NCBI GenBank assembly: GCA_950295325.1
Contig: OX485803.1
Location: 63,441,554-63,505,553, forward strand
Direction: 5' to 3'
Length of the DNA stretch: 64,000 nucleotides
DNA from: Polytrichum commune
Lineage: Eukaryota; Streptophyta; Polytrichopsida; Polytrichales; Polytrichaceae
Under the pieces are notes generated by a model, which worked only from the letters and a program-made list of their open reading frames with translations, made no database searches and had not been told where the DNA came from. Below, in pieces: positions 12,825 through 24,405 of this stretch (positions are counted from its first letter, which is position 1; the number at the start of each line of letters is the position of its first letter). Both the position numbers and the translations under genes were made by a program.

Positions 12825-13024
12825 TGCGCCTACACAAATGCACATGAAACCTCAACAAACATGGACACAACGTAAGGGTCCAAAAAAATCAAATATTGGA
12901 AAATGCAAAACATCACGATAAATGGGGACACTGAGGATCAAGACATTTGCAACACAAATGCAATGTGAGCTCCCAATACTATGCGCCAGTCCACAAAATG
13001 TTCCACAAAATATTTTGGGTGGGA

Positions 13025-14160
13025 GTTTGGGTCGGCCGACCTAAACCCTGTGGCACCAGGGATTGAGGGCCATCCACACCTTGCCCGTGGGATAGGGTCG
13101 GGTTCCGGTCGACCGACTCAAACCTTGTACAATGATGGGTTGAGGGCCATTTAGAATTCCATCACGCTGTGGGGAAAATTTTGGGTCGACCGACCCAATC
13201 CTTGTCATGGTCAACTACAACCTCCGAAACTCGGGAAGGGGTTGGGTCGACCGACCCAATCTTTGACGGGGTTAATCCACCCACACTGGATAGGGGTTTG
13301 GGTCGGTCGACCCAAACTTTCACAGGCTAAATCCATCCACACTGGGAAGGGGTTTGGGTCGACCGACCCAAACTTTCACAGGGTAAACCCACCACACTCG
13401 GAAGGGGTTTGGGTCGGTCGACCCAAACTTTCACAGGGTAAGTCCACCCACACTGGGAAAGGGTTTGGGTCGGTCGACCCAAACTTTCACAGTGTAAATC
13501 CACCCACACTGGGATGAGGTTTGGGTCGCTCGACCCAAACATTACATATGATGGGATAAGGTTCCTACTCTGTCCGTCCAAACCTTTTGAGTACCTTGGG
13601 TAAGGGCCATTAACAATTCGTTCACGATGTGCGAAAAAGTTTGGGTCGACCGACCCAAACCTTCTGAAAGGTTTTACGATAAACGCCCATAGTGGGGTAG
13701 GGGTTTGGGTCGACCGACCCAAATCTCAGAAGGGTCAGACTAGACCCCCCCCCCCAACACTAGTGAAGGGGTTTGGGTCGACCGACCCAAACCTCACAAG
13801 GGTCAGACTAGACCCCCCCCCAAACACTAGTGAAGGGGTTTGGGTCGACCGACCCAAACCTCACAAGGGTCAGACTAGACCCCCCCCCCAACACTAGTGA
13901 AGGGGTTTGGGTCGATCGACCCAAACCTCACAAGGGTCAGGCTAGACCCCCCCCCCCCAACACTAGTGAAGGGGTTTGGGTCGACTGACCCAAACCTCAC
14001 AAGGGTGAGACTAGAACCCGCCCACACTAGTGGAGGGGTTTGGGTCGATCGACCCAAACCTCAGAATGGTCAGACTAGAACCCGCCCACACTAGTGGAGG
14101 GGTTTGGGTCGACCGACCCAAACCTCACAAGGGTCAGACTGAAACCCGCCAACACTAGTG
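13025..14160. repeat. Array of about 17 short palindromes (PAL-1)
   Basis: A 22-bp palindrome with conserved arms GTTTGGGTCG and CGACCCAAAC and a free central dinucleotide (AC, GT, AT or CT) recurs at 13025, 13179, 13240, 13296, 13352, 13407, 13463, 13519, 13639, 13703, about 13770, 13838, 13905, 13975, 14039 and 14103, plus degenerate copies near 13095 and 13575. Spacing is about 56 bp in the first half and 64-68 bp in the second, where spacers are themselves repeats ('cactagtgaagggg', runs of C). The arms are better conserved than the spacers. It lies between the divergent transposase-like gene and the 18-kb gene. Confidence 0.95.
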
Positions 14161-14985
14161 TCGACCGACGTATAATACAGCGTATAATGCGGCGTATAAT
14201 GCAGCGGATATTGAGAGGTGTGTGGAATTTCATCTCATTGCAAAGTTCACTGCGGACTTGCATGCTGTGAATAGGTCCTCATGAACAACAGCGTGAACGA
14301 ACCTCGAAGTACAGCTCCGACTAAGAGTTCTCTCTACGAATTCAGGAGTGGGAGAAGAGCAAAAAAGAACCAACTTTTGGGGGGTGCGCCCCTTTATACT
14401 ATCCACCTCCACTTGCCCGACTTCCTCGTTGGATGCCTTTCCCACCTTGTTATTTCAAACCTCCTGACAGAATTCCCCGTTTTCTGTTTATTGTAGAAAA
14501 TGCGCATCTTTTAATGCCCCTCTCATACCCCAGCCGTCATATGTCTTAGTCTATGATATTTAATCTTTTTTTGGTTTTGTGTGTATATGACATACGACAT
14601 TGGGAGGAAGGGTGGCGGCCACATTAATTTTTTCAAGTGTCACAACGGTATATTTTAACCAATATGTATACCCAACCACAACTCCATTCAATGCTTTCAA
14701 GTGCAAACCTATTTAGGTGGGGTTGGGGCCATTTGGAGGTTGCAATTATGAGAGAGTTTCCAAGGCTTGAGGCCATTGTCATGATGAATAAAATTATTTA
14801 TTTGTCTCCCCTAAACCCTAAACCCTAGAACATTGCGGCTCTGTTATCTCGCATGGAAGTGTGGCAATGATAAACGTATGTGGACGTTGTTAAGGGGATA
14901 CTAACTAGCAATGTCGCTTTTTGGTTCAATCTTTTAATGTTATTTCAATCCATCCTCAAGTTCACTTCAAGTTTACTAATGTGTG
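14161..14985. other. Spacer between palindrome array and tandem duplication
   Basis: Three 12-bp units CGTATAATRCRG follow the array at 14169-14205. The 14706-14806 segment matches 34808-34863 plus 35033-35079, where about 170 bp extra is present. Telomere-type CCCTAAACCCTAAACCCTA occurs at 14811-14829. No gene. Confidence 0.5.
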
Positions 14986-15830
14986 TGACCAAAACATCCA
15001 AAGTTGGACCCTAAACCCTTATAACATCCACAACATGAAATACGTATTGACAAAATACAAAACCAATTAGTATATCATGTTTAAACGTCCCAAATAACAT
15101 ATTAACATGATCAAGATTGTATTTACTATAACCTTCCTATTAGACTCTTCTTCATATTATGCAAACAATATCTGTTATATCTTTCTCCATTATCCAATAC
15201 ATGTGGAGGGAACAATGAATAAGAACATGATTGCGTGAATGGCTTCATTTGATGTTGTGCTTCTCTTATTTACTTTTGCATCACATTCCATATATTAAAT
15301 ACATCATGAACCATGGTTTATTGGCGACTATGTGATTCCCTAAAGTGAGCAAAACATCCAAAGTTGAACCCCTTACCCCTAATAACATCCACAACATTTC
15401 ATGTTATTTGAATAAACACAAGACCATTCACTATATCACGTTTAAACGTCCGTAATAACAAATAAACATAATCAAGATCGTCTTTTCTATTACCTTCCAG
15501 TAAAAACCTATTCTCACCAGTAAGTCAATGTTATATGTTAATATTGGATAGATTAATATGTTATAAACCTAACTCCTAACTCCTAAACCCTAAACCCTAA
15601 ATACAAAAATTCGTAGTTGTTCACTGCTACCTCCACATACAAACAACATGAACTTTATCTTGCGCCATTATGTAATATATGTGGAGGGAACATTCAATAA
15701 CAACATGATTGCGTCAAAGGGCTTCATTTGATGTTGTGGTTCTCCGATTTACTTTTATATCACATTCGAAGTACATATATCACGATCCATGGTTTATTGG
15801 CGACTATGTGATTCATTCAAGTGAGTATGT
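14986..15830 (+). repeat. Imperfect tandem duplication with telomere motifs
   Basis: Unit 1 (about 14990-15350) and unit 2 (about 15352-15830) share 'acatccacaacat', 'atatcatgtttaaacgtcc', 'atgtggagggaaca', 'aacatgattgcgt' and 'atggtttattggcgactatgtgattc'. Unit 2 has extra sequence at about 15510-15650 that includes CTAAACCCTAAACCCTAAA at 15583-15601. No coding capacity. Confidence 0.7.
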
Positions 15831-16364
15831 AAGGGATTTACTAAAAACTTGAGCATGTTAGCATTTCGACATAAGGATCATGCAATTCCAAACCCTGAGA
15901 AAATGCTCTTGGGGAAGGTATACATTTAGCAAACACATTCAAATATCCTAAATTTCCGAATTTCATGTTGGGGGACGGGGGTTATATTTTTTATTCATTG
16001 CATATTGTGTGAGTTCTTGGCATCATTGGTAAAGTCTAAATGTCAACGATTACATCGTTAAATGTCACGCAATTGTATTATTTTTCTAACTTGCTCAAAC
16101 AAAAGAGAAACCAATGATTTCAACTTGTTTGGGAAATTTAGGTTATGGTGTCATGTGAGTAGGGGTTAAGTCTTAGTTTTAGCATAACGTTGCGTTGTAA
16201 AAATGCATTAGTTGTATAAATGGTTTCATTTTGTAGAATACCGCATTTGATGTGCACCTTATGGGGCATTCCCTCTTGACATTAGTTAGAAGTAGTATTA
16301 GTCTAAATGCGGTTTTAGTTATCTAGGTTTCACACATATGGCTCTTTTTAGTGCCGAGCCTAGG
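15831..16364. other. Intergenic sequence, no gene seen
   Basis: AT-rich sequence between the tandem duplication and the 16.4-kb dispersed repeat. Nothing supportable. Confidence 0.35.
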
Positions 16365-16810
16365 TGGCAAATGATGTGGCATGGCTTAAAAGTGGAGGTT
16401 TTAAGCCTCAACCACCGACGCTCCCATCGGTACCTAAACATTAGGCAAGAATATAGGAATTTTAAAAGTGTCGCCTCCCACCCTTGTGACTGGTTGCTTT
16501 TTAGTCTTAGCTATGAGGGCACGAGGAGCTTCATTAACAAAAACCGATGGTAAGATAGGTGAGTAGTAAGGCATTTGGGGATGGGACAAAAACTACCCAA
16601 CATTCATTGCTTGGTAGATAAAACCATGAACATGTGTGAAAGCTACTTAACTAAAACCTACTTGAAAATCTCCGGAGCAAGTTCTTGTAGGTGCATTGGG
16701 ATAGTTGGATGCCTCCGCTATAACCGAGGGAGCTTTACCCGGTCTTTATAAAATAGTGAGGGTCTTAACTAAAGTCAAGTGGGAATGCCCCATTAGGGTA
16801 CTCCAAAGTG
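16365..16810 (+). repeat. Dispersed direct repeat, copy 2
   Basis: Same orientation as 8105-8560 and similar over its whole length. It ends just upstream of the presumed promoter and 5' leader of the 18-kb gene. Confidence 0.75.
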
Positions 16811-16849
16811 TCTTGAAAATACTAATGCCCGCTAAGGGTTTACAGTTTG

Positions 16850-17805
16850 GCTTTAGGATTTAGGGTTCCCCGTAATCCTAATTCCGTTGGTGCCCTAATC
16901 CCGTTGGCACCCTATTCGTGCGGTTGGGGGCCAATTCCCGAGGCATACAAAACCCCAGCCGTCACAACTTTTCGCTCTTTCTCTCTCTCTCCGCGCCAAG
17001 CATTCGCTCCGCGCCTCTTGTGGAAGCGCCGCCTCTCCTGAAGCGCCGCTTTCGCGAAGCGCAGTGGCGATTCAGGGTGGCGATTTTCTTCTCTTCCCTC
17101 CCTTCTTGTTGCTTTGGCGCCTACTGATTCTTCTCCTTCCCTCCCTTCTCTTGCTGTAGAAGTTAGGAAGTGTTTGCAATAGAACAGAAACCTAAGGAGA
17201 GAGTTTTAGAGTGCGTGAGAGTTAGTAGAGTGATTGTTGTAGAGTGAAGTAAGTAGAAGATTGTTGAAGGGTTTTCCAACATTCTAAGCTTGCGGGTTTT
17301 GGAGGCTGTATTGTAGTTGGAGAGTTTGTGAGATTTAGGAGTTCTATAAGATAATCAGGAGGTGTTTGAGAGATACAAAAGTCATTTGAGAGAGTCAGTC
17401 ATTGTTTTGAGAGATTCACTTGTTCTTAGGGATTCAGAGGTTGTTTGAAACACTCAATTGTTGTTTGAGAGATACAAAAGTCATTTGAGAGAGTCAGTCA
17501 TTGTTTTGAGAGATTCACTTGTTCTTAGGGATTCAGAGGTTGTTTGAAACACTCAATTGTTGTTTGAGAGATATCTAAGTCATTTGAGAGAGTCAGTTAT
17601 TGTTTTGAGAGATTCACTTGTTCTTAGAGATTCAGAGGTTGTTTGAAGTATTGAATTGTTGTTTGAGAGATTCAAAAGAGATCTAGGAGTTGTATGAGAG
17701 ATTGTGGATTTGTGTGAGAGGTTACATTCAACTGTTTCTGTGTTATTGGAAGAAGAACACCTGTTCTAAAGCAACTGTTTACAACAACTGCTACATACAA
17801 CAAAG
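16850..17805 (+). promoter_or_regulatory. Presumed promoter and 5'-UTR exon of the 18-kb gene
   Basis: A pyrimidine-rich stretch at 16977-17000 (ttctctctctctcc) is followed by GC-rich text and then a long leader without a sustained ORF. A donor-like CAAAG|GTATTT at 17801-17806 pairs with TTTTCTTACAG, which ends at 18367 immediately before ATG 18368. This suggests a noncoding first exon. Transcription start is not defined by sequence. Confidence 0.45.
17360..17680 (+). repeat. Tandem ~100-bp repeat in the 5' leader
   Basis: The unit 'tttgagagatacaaaagtca ... gattcagaggttgtttgaa' starts at about 17363, 17464 and 17563, with a partial fourth at about 17660. Each unit is itself built from variations of 'ttgagagattca', giving a purine-rich leader. 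Confidence 0.85.
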
Positions 17806-18367
17806 GTATTTTCTTTTATTATATGCAATAAGTGTTTGTCAATTGAAGGTATTGTAGCATACACAACGCATAAGCATTGTATATGCTACGTGCCAACTTT
17901 TAAAAATTACATTAAAATAGGAAAGTTTGGGGAGACGACCCAAACACGGCCACAGGTTTGGGTCGGTCGACCCAAACACAGCCTCTTGTTTGGGTCGACC
18001 GACCCAAACACAGTCTCTTGTTTGGGTCGACCGACCCAAACACAAAACAAAGCATCATGTTTGGGCCGAACGACCCAAACAACGTCTTCTAATTATAAAC
18101 TCATAAAGAAATCCATGATTTTTGCATCAATATAAAATTCACATCCACTAAAAAATAATAATCAAGGAATGTATCAAGGAAAAGTATCAAGTAATCCTGC
18201 ATGTCACAAACAATATAAAATGCAAATCCACCCAATAATCAAAACATTCTTATTATCAATACAAATGATGCTGAAATATATAAATATACAATCCACCTAA
18301 ACCTATTCATGTCGTAGATGTTTGGGTCGAACGACCGAAACTAACATTGCACATTATTTTCTTACAG
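17806..18367 (+). other. 5'-UTR intron with five PAL-1 palindromes
   Basis: Palindromes at 17956-17977, 17988-18009, 18020-18041, 18059-18080 and 18320-18341. The first four are spaced about 32-39 bp apart. Intron ends are GT at 17806 and AG at 18366-18367. The last two copies have diverged centres and arms. Confidence 0.6.
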
Positions 18368-21300
18368 ATGGCTCCAAAGAAAAGACCCGGCGAAAGGTGG
18401 TTCATGCCTGCGCCGGACATGTTGTGGCAGGAGCACGAAACCCCGCAGGATGACTCCTATTCCCCTAAGGACGGGCTTGTCCTCGCGTGGTCTATACAAG
18501 TGGTTAAGGGTTCGCAATACAAAATGATTTTTGTTGTGAAGGTTGGGACCGTGGAGAAGCACACATGGGCTACTCTTACGGGGTGGGAGGTGGCATCGGT
18601 TCAGTCTCTTGGAGACTACGTGGATGTCATCCTCGAGAACAACGCTGTCCAGAACGCGCATATGTTTATGCACCAGTTCTCCGAACCCTTTGACGCTATC
18701 TATGCAAAAGAAACATGTGTAGAACCAGACGTCATCAAACCGGAGTCCATATTCATCGATAACAGTACATCGAACACAAAGGTGTCGAGCAGATTCACGA
18801 AACTAAAGCATGCAATCAGCGTGCTCAACAAAGCCCTGCAGAGCAAAACCAAGTCTCAGCAACCCGTGAGGCGGAAAGCAACCACAGAGGAAGGAGCAGG
18901 GTCGTCAAGACCTCAATCGGTGAGGAAGCCGCGACCAGTACCGGCTGACTCGCGGAGGACCACTCCCTCCCAAACACCTGCGGATAGCGAGACGCCTACA
19001 CCTTCTGGGAGCCATCAAACAACTCCATCCAAGAGGGGGAGAGAGTCATCTGTGATGACTGACGAGCCAGTCTCACCGGAGTTGCGCATGCCGAAGCCCG
19101 GCGAAGAGGTGGATGCAGGGGAGCTGCAGAAAATCGTGAACAATTTCACGACGAAATGCTCCCACTGTTTTTTCATGGGCAGGGATTTTAAGTTCGACGT
19201 GAACATCAGCCAGTGCCATCTAGCGCCACCGGAGAAGTGTGTCCGGGCAAAGGAGGATGCCTACGTTGACTGGATAATCGCGCAGATCGTTTGCGAGCAG
19301 TTTAAAGACGACAGGCAAACGATAGTAGTGATGCCACAGGGTCTCAAGAAAATGCCTACACCTGAAATGTGGCCCACAATTCAGAAGGGCGATTTTTGGC
19401 TCATAGACGGCCAGCACAGCGTGGAGGCATCCAAGAAAATCCAACTCATGAATGAGTGGGATGATCCGAACAATCAGAAGGAAAAGCTGAAGGTTTGGAA
19501 GGCACTGGTGGTGTGGTCTGACGACGAGACCAAGCTCAGCGACATCTCCCGGTACTTCAATATGGGAAATAAGAAGAGGGCCTACCAAGCTTCCTCGATA
19601 AGGAATATCATGGCCTTGCGGGAGGTGTGGGAGTTCTATGGTAGGCCTCCCAAGGAGAGGGAGAATGCGAAGGACAAGAATCCCAAATGGGAGGTGAGTA
19701 TTGTTTAGGTCGACCGACCCAAACTCCTGATGCAACTAGTTTATTTAGTTTGGATCGATCGACCCAAACTGTTGTTGCAGATGTTGGTCATGATATGGGT
19801 TGGAAATCACATGTACATATCTAACACGCATTCAAATGTTCTGTTTTGTGGACGTGCAGGATTTCAAATACCAAATGATCAACAAATTCTCCTCCATTGA
19901 TAATTCGAGCCACAAGCAGAAGAAATACAGCGACCTCAAGGGGGAGATTTACTTGATTACAGCATCTGACTCAGTTTGGAGGAAGTGGAAAACCGTGTTT
20001 GAAAAGCACGAGACGGGGGATTTTATCGACCCCGACACTGGCATTTTCTTCAGCCAAACCTCGCGCTTCAAGCAGATGAAGCCTCTCGTGAGAGAGTTCT
20101 TTAGAACTCTTCAAGGGCTGTCAGAGACGGAGGTGGAGAAGGCGGCATCTCACATCCTGCACGTGGCACCCACGGCGAAGAGGTGTTGGGTGCACCCGAA
20201 GATTGTCTTCCAAAAGCCCAAATCCTTCGTTCCTTCATGCTACACCATGAAGGAATGGACGGATAACAGGAAAAAGAAGACGACTATCGTGCAGGAGCTG
20301 CATAAACTAGTGCCAGAGAGGAATATTGTCGTGGACGGCGAGGTCCATGAGGCTAACTGGAGAGCATTCAAAGCTGAATATAAGTTCACCAGTGCCTCCA
20401 TGGCGGCTCTAATAAGGGAAGCGGGGGACGACTTCTTGCGGGCCAAGATGGTGAAGGGTGGGAAGAACCGGGCGCTTCCGGATCACACAGCGCGTGCGTT
20501 CTCGAACTTCATCAAGGAGAAGAAGATTGTCCAGTTTGAAGGGGAAGCGTACTTCAACCTTGTCATCGCCGACCCGTTGAAAATTCAGGGCTGGCCAGGT
20601 CAAGACGCCAGAATGGCGATAAGGACGAAAGCAAGGGACCGCTTTCCTTTTGGGATGATTGATTTCAGGAATATTCCTGGAAGCTCATTTGAGGGCACGA
20701 TGAGCACCCTCTTCTATGACCCCTTCCTATCTAAGTTCGTCGATTATGCAAGCCCTAAGTTCAGGGAGGTAGATATCTGGCTTTGGATAGTCGAGGATAG
20801 GAGGGCGGAGCAGGTGTACGAGCTTGTCCGGAAATTGCAGCCGGAGTATGCAGTCTCCAAGTCTCACTACATCGCCGCACCGGCGGAGGGAGCTTATACG
20901 ACGTTGAGGGACAAGAAGACCAAGTTCGTCAACGTCTTGTGTTTGTACTTCGTGTACAAAGCGGAGTTGCTGAAGGTGCCGAACCACCCTATATCCCAGA
21001 TGGACAAACTCTTCCAAGTTCCAGAAGGGTTGGGTGTCAACAAGTGCCTCTACGACGAGGCTAAATACGCGAACTATCCTTTAGATGAGCTGCGGATGGA
21101 ATTTTACGTGAGAATGATGAGGACGCTGACGAGGAGAGGGGATTGCATCTTCAACGTCTTCGGAGGCTCTAAACCTATCTATGCTGCCATGGTAAGCGAC
21201 TTTCTATAACTCGTGCACAGTTTGGGTCGATCGACCCAAACTAGGCTCTGTGTTGGTTTGGGTCGATCGACCCAAACTAGGCTCTTTGTTGGTTTGGGTC

Positions 21301-24286
21301 GATCGACCCAAACTAGTCTCTTTGTTGGTTTGGGTCGATCGACCCAAACTAGTCTCTTTGTTGGTTTGGGTCGATCGACCCAAACTAGGCTCTTTGTTGG
21401 TTTGGGTCGATCGACCCAAACTACACATTGTACTTGGTCTTGTTTATGTCCCTCGCCTAATTCTAATGTCTATATAACTTGGATTGTGTAGATGTCGGGG
21501 CTGAGTATATACTCCTACATAGAGGATGGCGATCTGCCATTTTACAGGACGCAGAGATCGTTGGCGAAGAAGATGGACATCCTCGATTGGATCCCGGGTA
21601 GCTACGTCGACGAGGTTGTTCAGGGGGGCGAAAACCCTCTTGATAGGGTGAGGCGGATCAACCCGGAAGAAATGGCCATGAGGGCCACAACCCAAGAACC
21701 CGAACCTCTTGTCGGGTTGCATCCGGGCAATCCGTCCCGCACAGAAGGTGGCGATGTCGAGGAGGAGGAGGAAGAAGAGGAGCACGAGGAGGCGGAGAAG
21801 GAAGGCGACGTGGAGGAAGGGGCAACGGGCTTCACGCAAGAATCCGAAGCCCCTCAACGGAAGAAGGCGATGCGGGCGGCAACCCCGCAGAGTAAGCTCG
21901 TGCCCGTCCTGACGGTGGACGATGCACGGGACATGTACTCCAGGGACGCGACCGCCACGTTCAGGGAGAGGAGGAAGATGAAGGGGAAGAAGCTGTATGG
22001 CGACTACTCCGTGGAGGAGACCATTGCCATAAGCAGCGAGGACGACGATGACATTGAGCTCGCCAAACGGCTAAGATCAGATCCCCCGTCCCCGACAGCG
22101 TTCGCTGGCATGGTTAGGGTGAAGCCCGAGGTTCTGACTGTGGAGGAGGCGAACGAGAAGATGAGGAGGGACGAGGAGCAGCGAGTCCGCCTGCAGAAGG
22201 CTGCCGCGGAAGAACCCTCAATGCGGAACGAGGTAGCAGAGCTAAGGGCTCTCCTGTTGGAGCAGGAGCGACAGAGGGCGATGGCCCAACCTCCGTCCCA
22301 CACCGAATTGATATCACAAGTGATACAAGGAATGTGGGCGCAAGGTTTGGTGGTGGCTCCCTCCAGCTCCTTCCCGCACTTGCCCCCCGGCTTCCCTCCG
22401 CAGAGCATCCCTCAGCAGCCTGTGCCGCAATCGTCTTTCAGCTTCCAGCACTTGATGCGGCCCCACCAAGTTCCGTACGCGCCGGTCCAGCAAGTGGATG
22501 ACCCCAACATCTGGCGCGTCTGTGGAGCCTCCTCCCCTTTGGGCCCTCCACCACTTCGGCCCCCGATAGTCATGGCGCCCCCTCACCAATCGGACGACCC
22601 CAGGATGTTTGGGTCGACTGACCCAAACCCACCATCCACTGGAGTGTCCGAAGGGCCCTCTCCAGATGCAGGACAGTTTGGGTCGCCCGACCCAAACCCC
22701 GTTGCAGCGCAGTCCTCCTTTGACCAACATGGGTGTCAACTAGACACGGCCATGCTAGATGTTGAAGGCTTGCAAGGGCTTGGTGATACCTCTACTCCTA
22801 ACCAAATCGATGAACCCATGCATGATGCAAATGCGGAGATTGGTTTAGGACAAGGGCCTGATGCCGATCGTTTGCAGGAGAAGGTTCCTGACGTCGTCGG
22901 AGAAGGCGGTGGCGAGAGAGGCGGGGCAGCGGGGATGGTGGAGGCTTCCACATCGTCGAGACATGACCAGGGCGAGGTAATACACTGAGCCCTCCCCAGT
23001 TTGGGTCGACCGACCCAAACTTCCTGGGTCATTGTCTTGTTGGCGTGGTCGTGTCCCCCTTGCTAGGAGGAAATGCACACCCCCTGCCCCCCATGCTCTA
23101 CACTTGCTCCCCCTCCCCCCAACGTGCCCCCCCGCGATCCCCTTCGTCTCACCTGCACTCGACTATGCTCGACCTTGGCGGCGCGCAACCAATTTTGTAG
23201 ATGTAGAATTAGGATAGTGTGAATGCCCTTGTTCACCGCGGTCCCCCCCCCCCCCCCCCAATCAAATTGTACATAGAGATTTGTAAAAATAAAATTATTA
23301 TTTTGGGCGCCCATATGTTTGCATCTGTGTCCCAATGTATGTTGTTCCCCTTGTATGTTTTTGTTGCCACCAATGGTCCAATTCTTCTTGTGTTTGCACA
23401 AAATTTCCGTTCTGCTTGAGATGGACATAGCATAACATAGTCCTCGTCCGCCTTCTCTCGCTTGTCGCCGCAGGGTTCGGAGCATAGCGTCGCAGCTCCC
23501 CACCGATCCTCTCCGAGGAGTGTGGAGGACAGCGCGGTGGTCCCCCCGATTTTGCCCTCGCCACCTTCGCCTCCCAAGACCCGGTTCCTGGTGCTAGACC
23601 TCAACGGGGTCCTTGTCCAGTGCGTGCATTGTCTGAGGGTCCCCACGGTGCCTTTCTGCAAGCCCGAGGACGCCAACTACGATGGTCCCCCCGCGTACAT
23701 CAAAAGCAAGCTAGTGTACCTCCGCCCGTGGCTTCGGCGCTTCCTGCAGGTCGCCCTATCCAAATGGTGGGTGATCGTGTGGAGCTCCATGAAGTCCGAG
23801 AACACCCAGGCCGTCGTGGAGTTCATCTTCAAGGGACTCCAACCCCCGTGCTTGGTCCTAGGACAGGACTCTTGTAGAACGTTATACACCCCCGAGGGCA
23901 GGGTTGTGAAAAAACCCAACAACCCCGCCGTAAACCAATTTCTTAAGGTCTTGAAGCTAGTCGTATGGGACCAGCGTCCGACCATGGTCGGCTGTCCCTA
24001 CGACGTTCGCCCCACCCGTGACAACACGTTGATGGTGGACGACAGCGCTTCCAAAAACATTTTGAACCCGACCTCGAACTTCATAGTTTGCCCCACGTGG
24101 ACGGTCGAGAAGGTCCGAGACCGCTTTTTGTTAGACCTACTTAAGTACATTCAAACGCTCGTGGGGAGCGGACTACCCGTGCCCCGGTTCCTTAGTTGTA
24201 ATCCGATAGGCGAAAGATACATGGATCCGAAGGACTATATGTACAGAGAGTTGTACGCTCACGCGAAATATAATAAACTCATTTGA
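18368..24286 (+). CDS. Large ParB/DGQHR-like and FCP1-like HAD phosphatase protein
   Basis: Exons 18368-19693, 19860-21191, 21492-22976 and 23474-24286 join in phase 0 with canonical GT-AG ends to give about 1,650 residues. Residues 1-442: MAPKKRPGERW start, Ser/Pro/Thr-rich linker at ~175-250, then FWLIDGQHSVEASKK (DGQH 347-350), which resembles the DGQHR/ParB N-terminal fold. Exon 2 (443-886) continues as DFKYQMINKFSS and has no family I know. Exon 3 holds an acidic run, possible coiled coil (~1110-1160) and Pro-rich tail. Exon 4 is an FCP1/NIF-type HAD domain: motif I DLNGVL (Asp1423, Asn1425 where the second Asp is usual; Asn also occurs in other plant FCP1-like proteins), VIVWSS and DDS (1570-1572). 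It probably acts as a phosphoprotein phosphatase if active. ATG 18368 directly follows an acceptor. Every intron carries the PAL-1 palindrome. Domain assignments: HAD good, ParB/DGQHR weak. Confidence 0.7.
19694..19859 (+). other. Intron 1 with two PAL-1 palindromes
   Basis: Donor GAG|GTGAGT, acceptor GTGCAG. Palindromes at 19703-19724 and 19748-19769, the first only nine bases after the donor, so the pre-mRNA could fold right beside the splice site. Confidence 0.8.
21192..21491 (+). repeat. Intron 2: six palindromes at exactly 36-bp spacing
   Basis: Copies start at 21220, 21256, 21292, 21328, 21364 and 21400. All have the perfectly palindromic centre AT (TTTGGGTCGATCGACCCAAA). Linkers are 14 bp variants of 'taggctctttgttg'. 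Donor ATG|GTAAGC and acceptor TTGTGTAG border the intron. The high identity suggests recent local amplification. Confidence 0.9.
22607..22697 (+). repeat. Two PAL-1 palindromes inside exon 3
   Basis: Copies at 22607-22628 and 22676-22697, 69 bp apart, lie in the reading frame and encode FGSTDPNP and FGSPDPNP in the Pro-rich tail. The frame is kept, so either the sequence is old and tolerated or it arrived with frame-neutral flanks. Confidence 0.85.
22977..23473 (+). other. Intron 3 with one PAL-1 palindrome and a poly-C run
   Basis: Palindrome at 22999-23020. A run of 17 C lies at about 23245-23262. Donor GAG|GTAATA and acceptor CGCCGCAG bound it. Confidence 0.75.
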
Positions 24287-24405
24287 GATACTACATGGTG
24301 TGCCATTGTGTGTGATATATTATGCCTCAATTGTATATCGATTTTCACATGCTCCCCCCTCCCCCCCTCCCCTTGGGTTTTGTTTTGTTTCCTTTTTTGC
24401 GCCAG

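Noticed and set aside
13242-14094. Frames of GRPTQ / FGSVDPN repeats on both strands in the array
   Set aside because: Simple translation of the palindrome array, similar on both strands, with no start context or other domain.
13025-14160. CRISPR-like array of regularly spaced palindromic repeats
   Set aside because: Spacers are themselves repeats rather than unique sequences, spacing varies, no cas genes are present, and the context is plant nuclear DNA.
21204-21491. Open frames translating LGRSTQT / LVWVDRPKL repeats on both strands
   Set aside because: They are just the palindrome ladder of intron 2 read in frame; canonical splice sites bound the interval.
22004-22739. Long minus-strand frames opposite exon 3
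   Set aside because: The plus strand has the better coding case: splice sites in phase and continuity with neighbouring exons. These frames are antisense shadows of GC-rich text.
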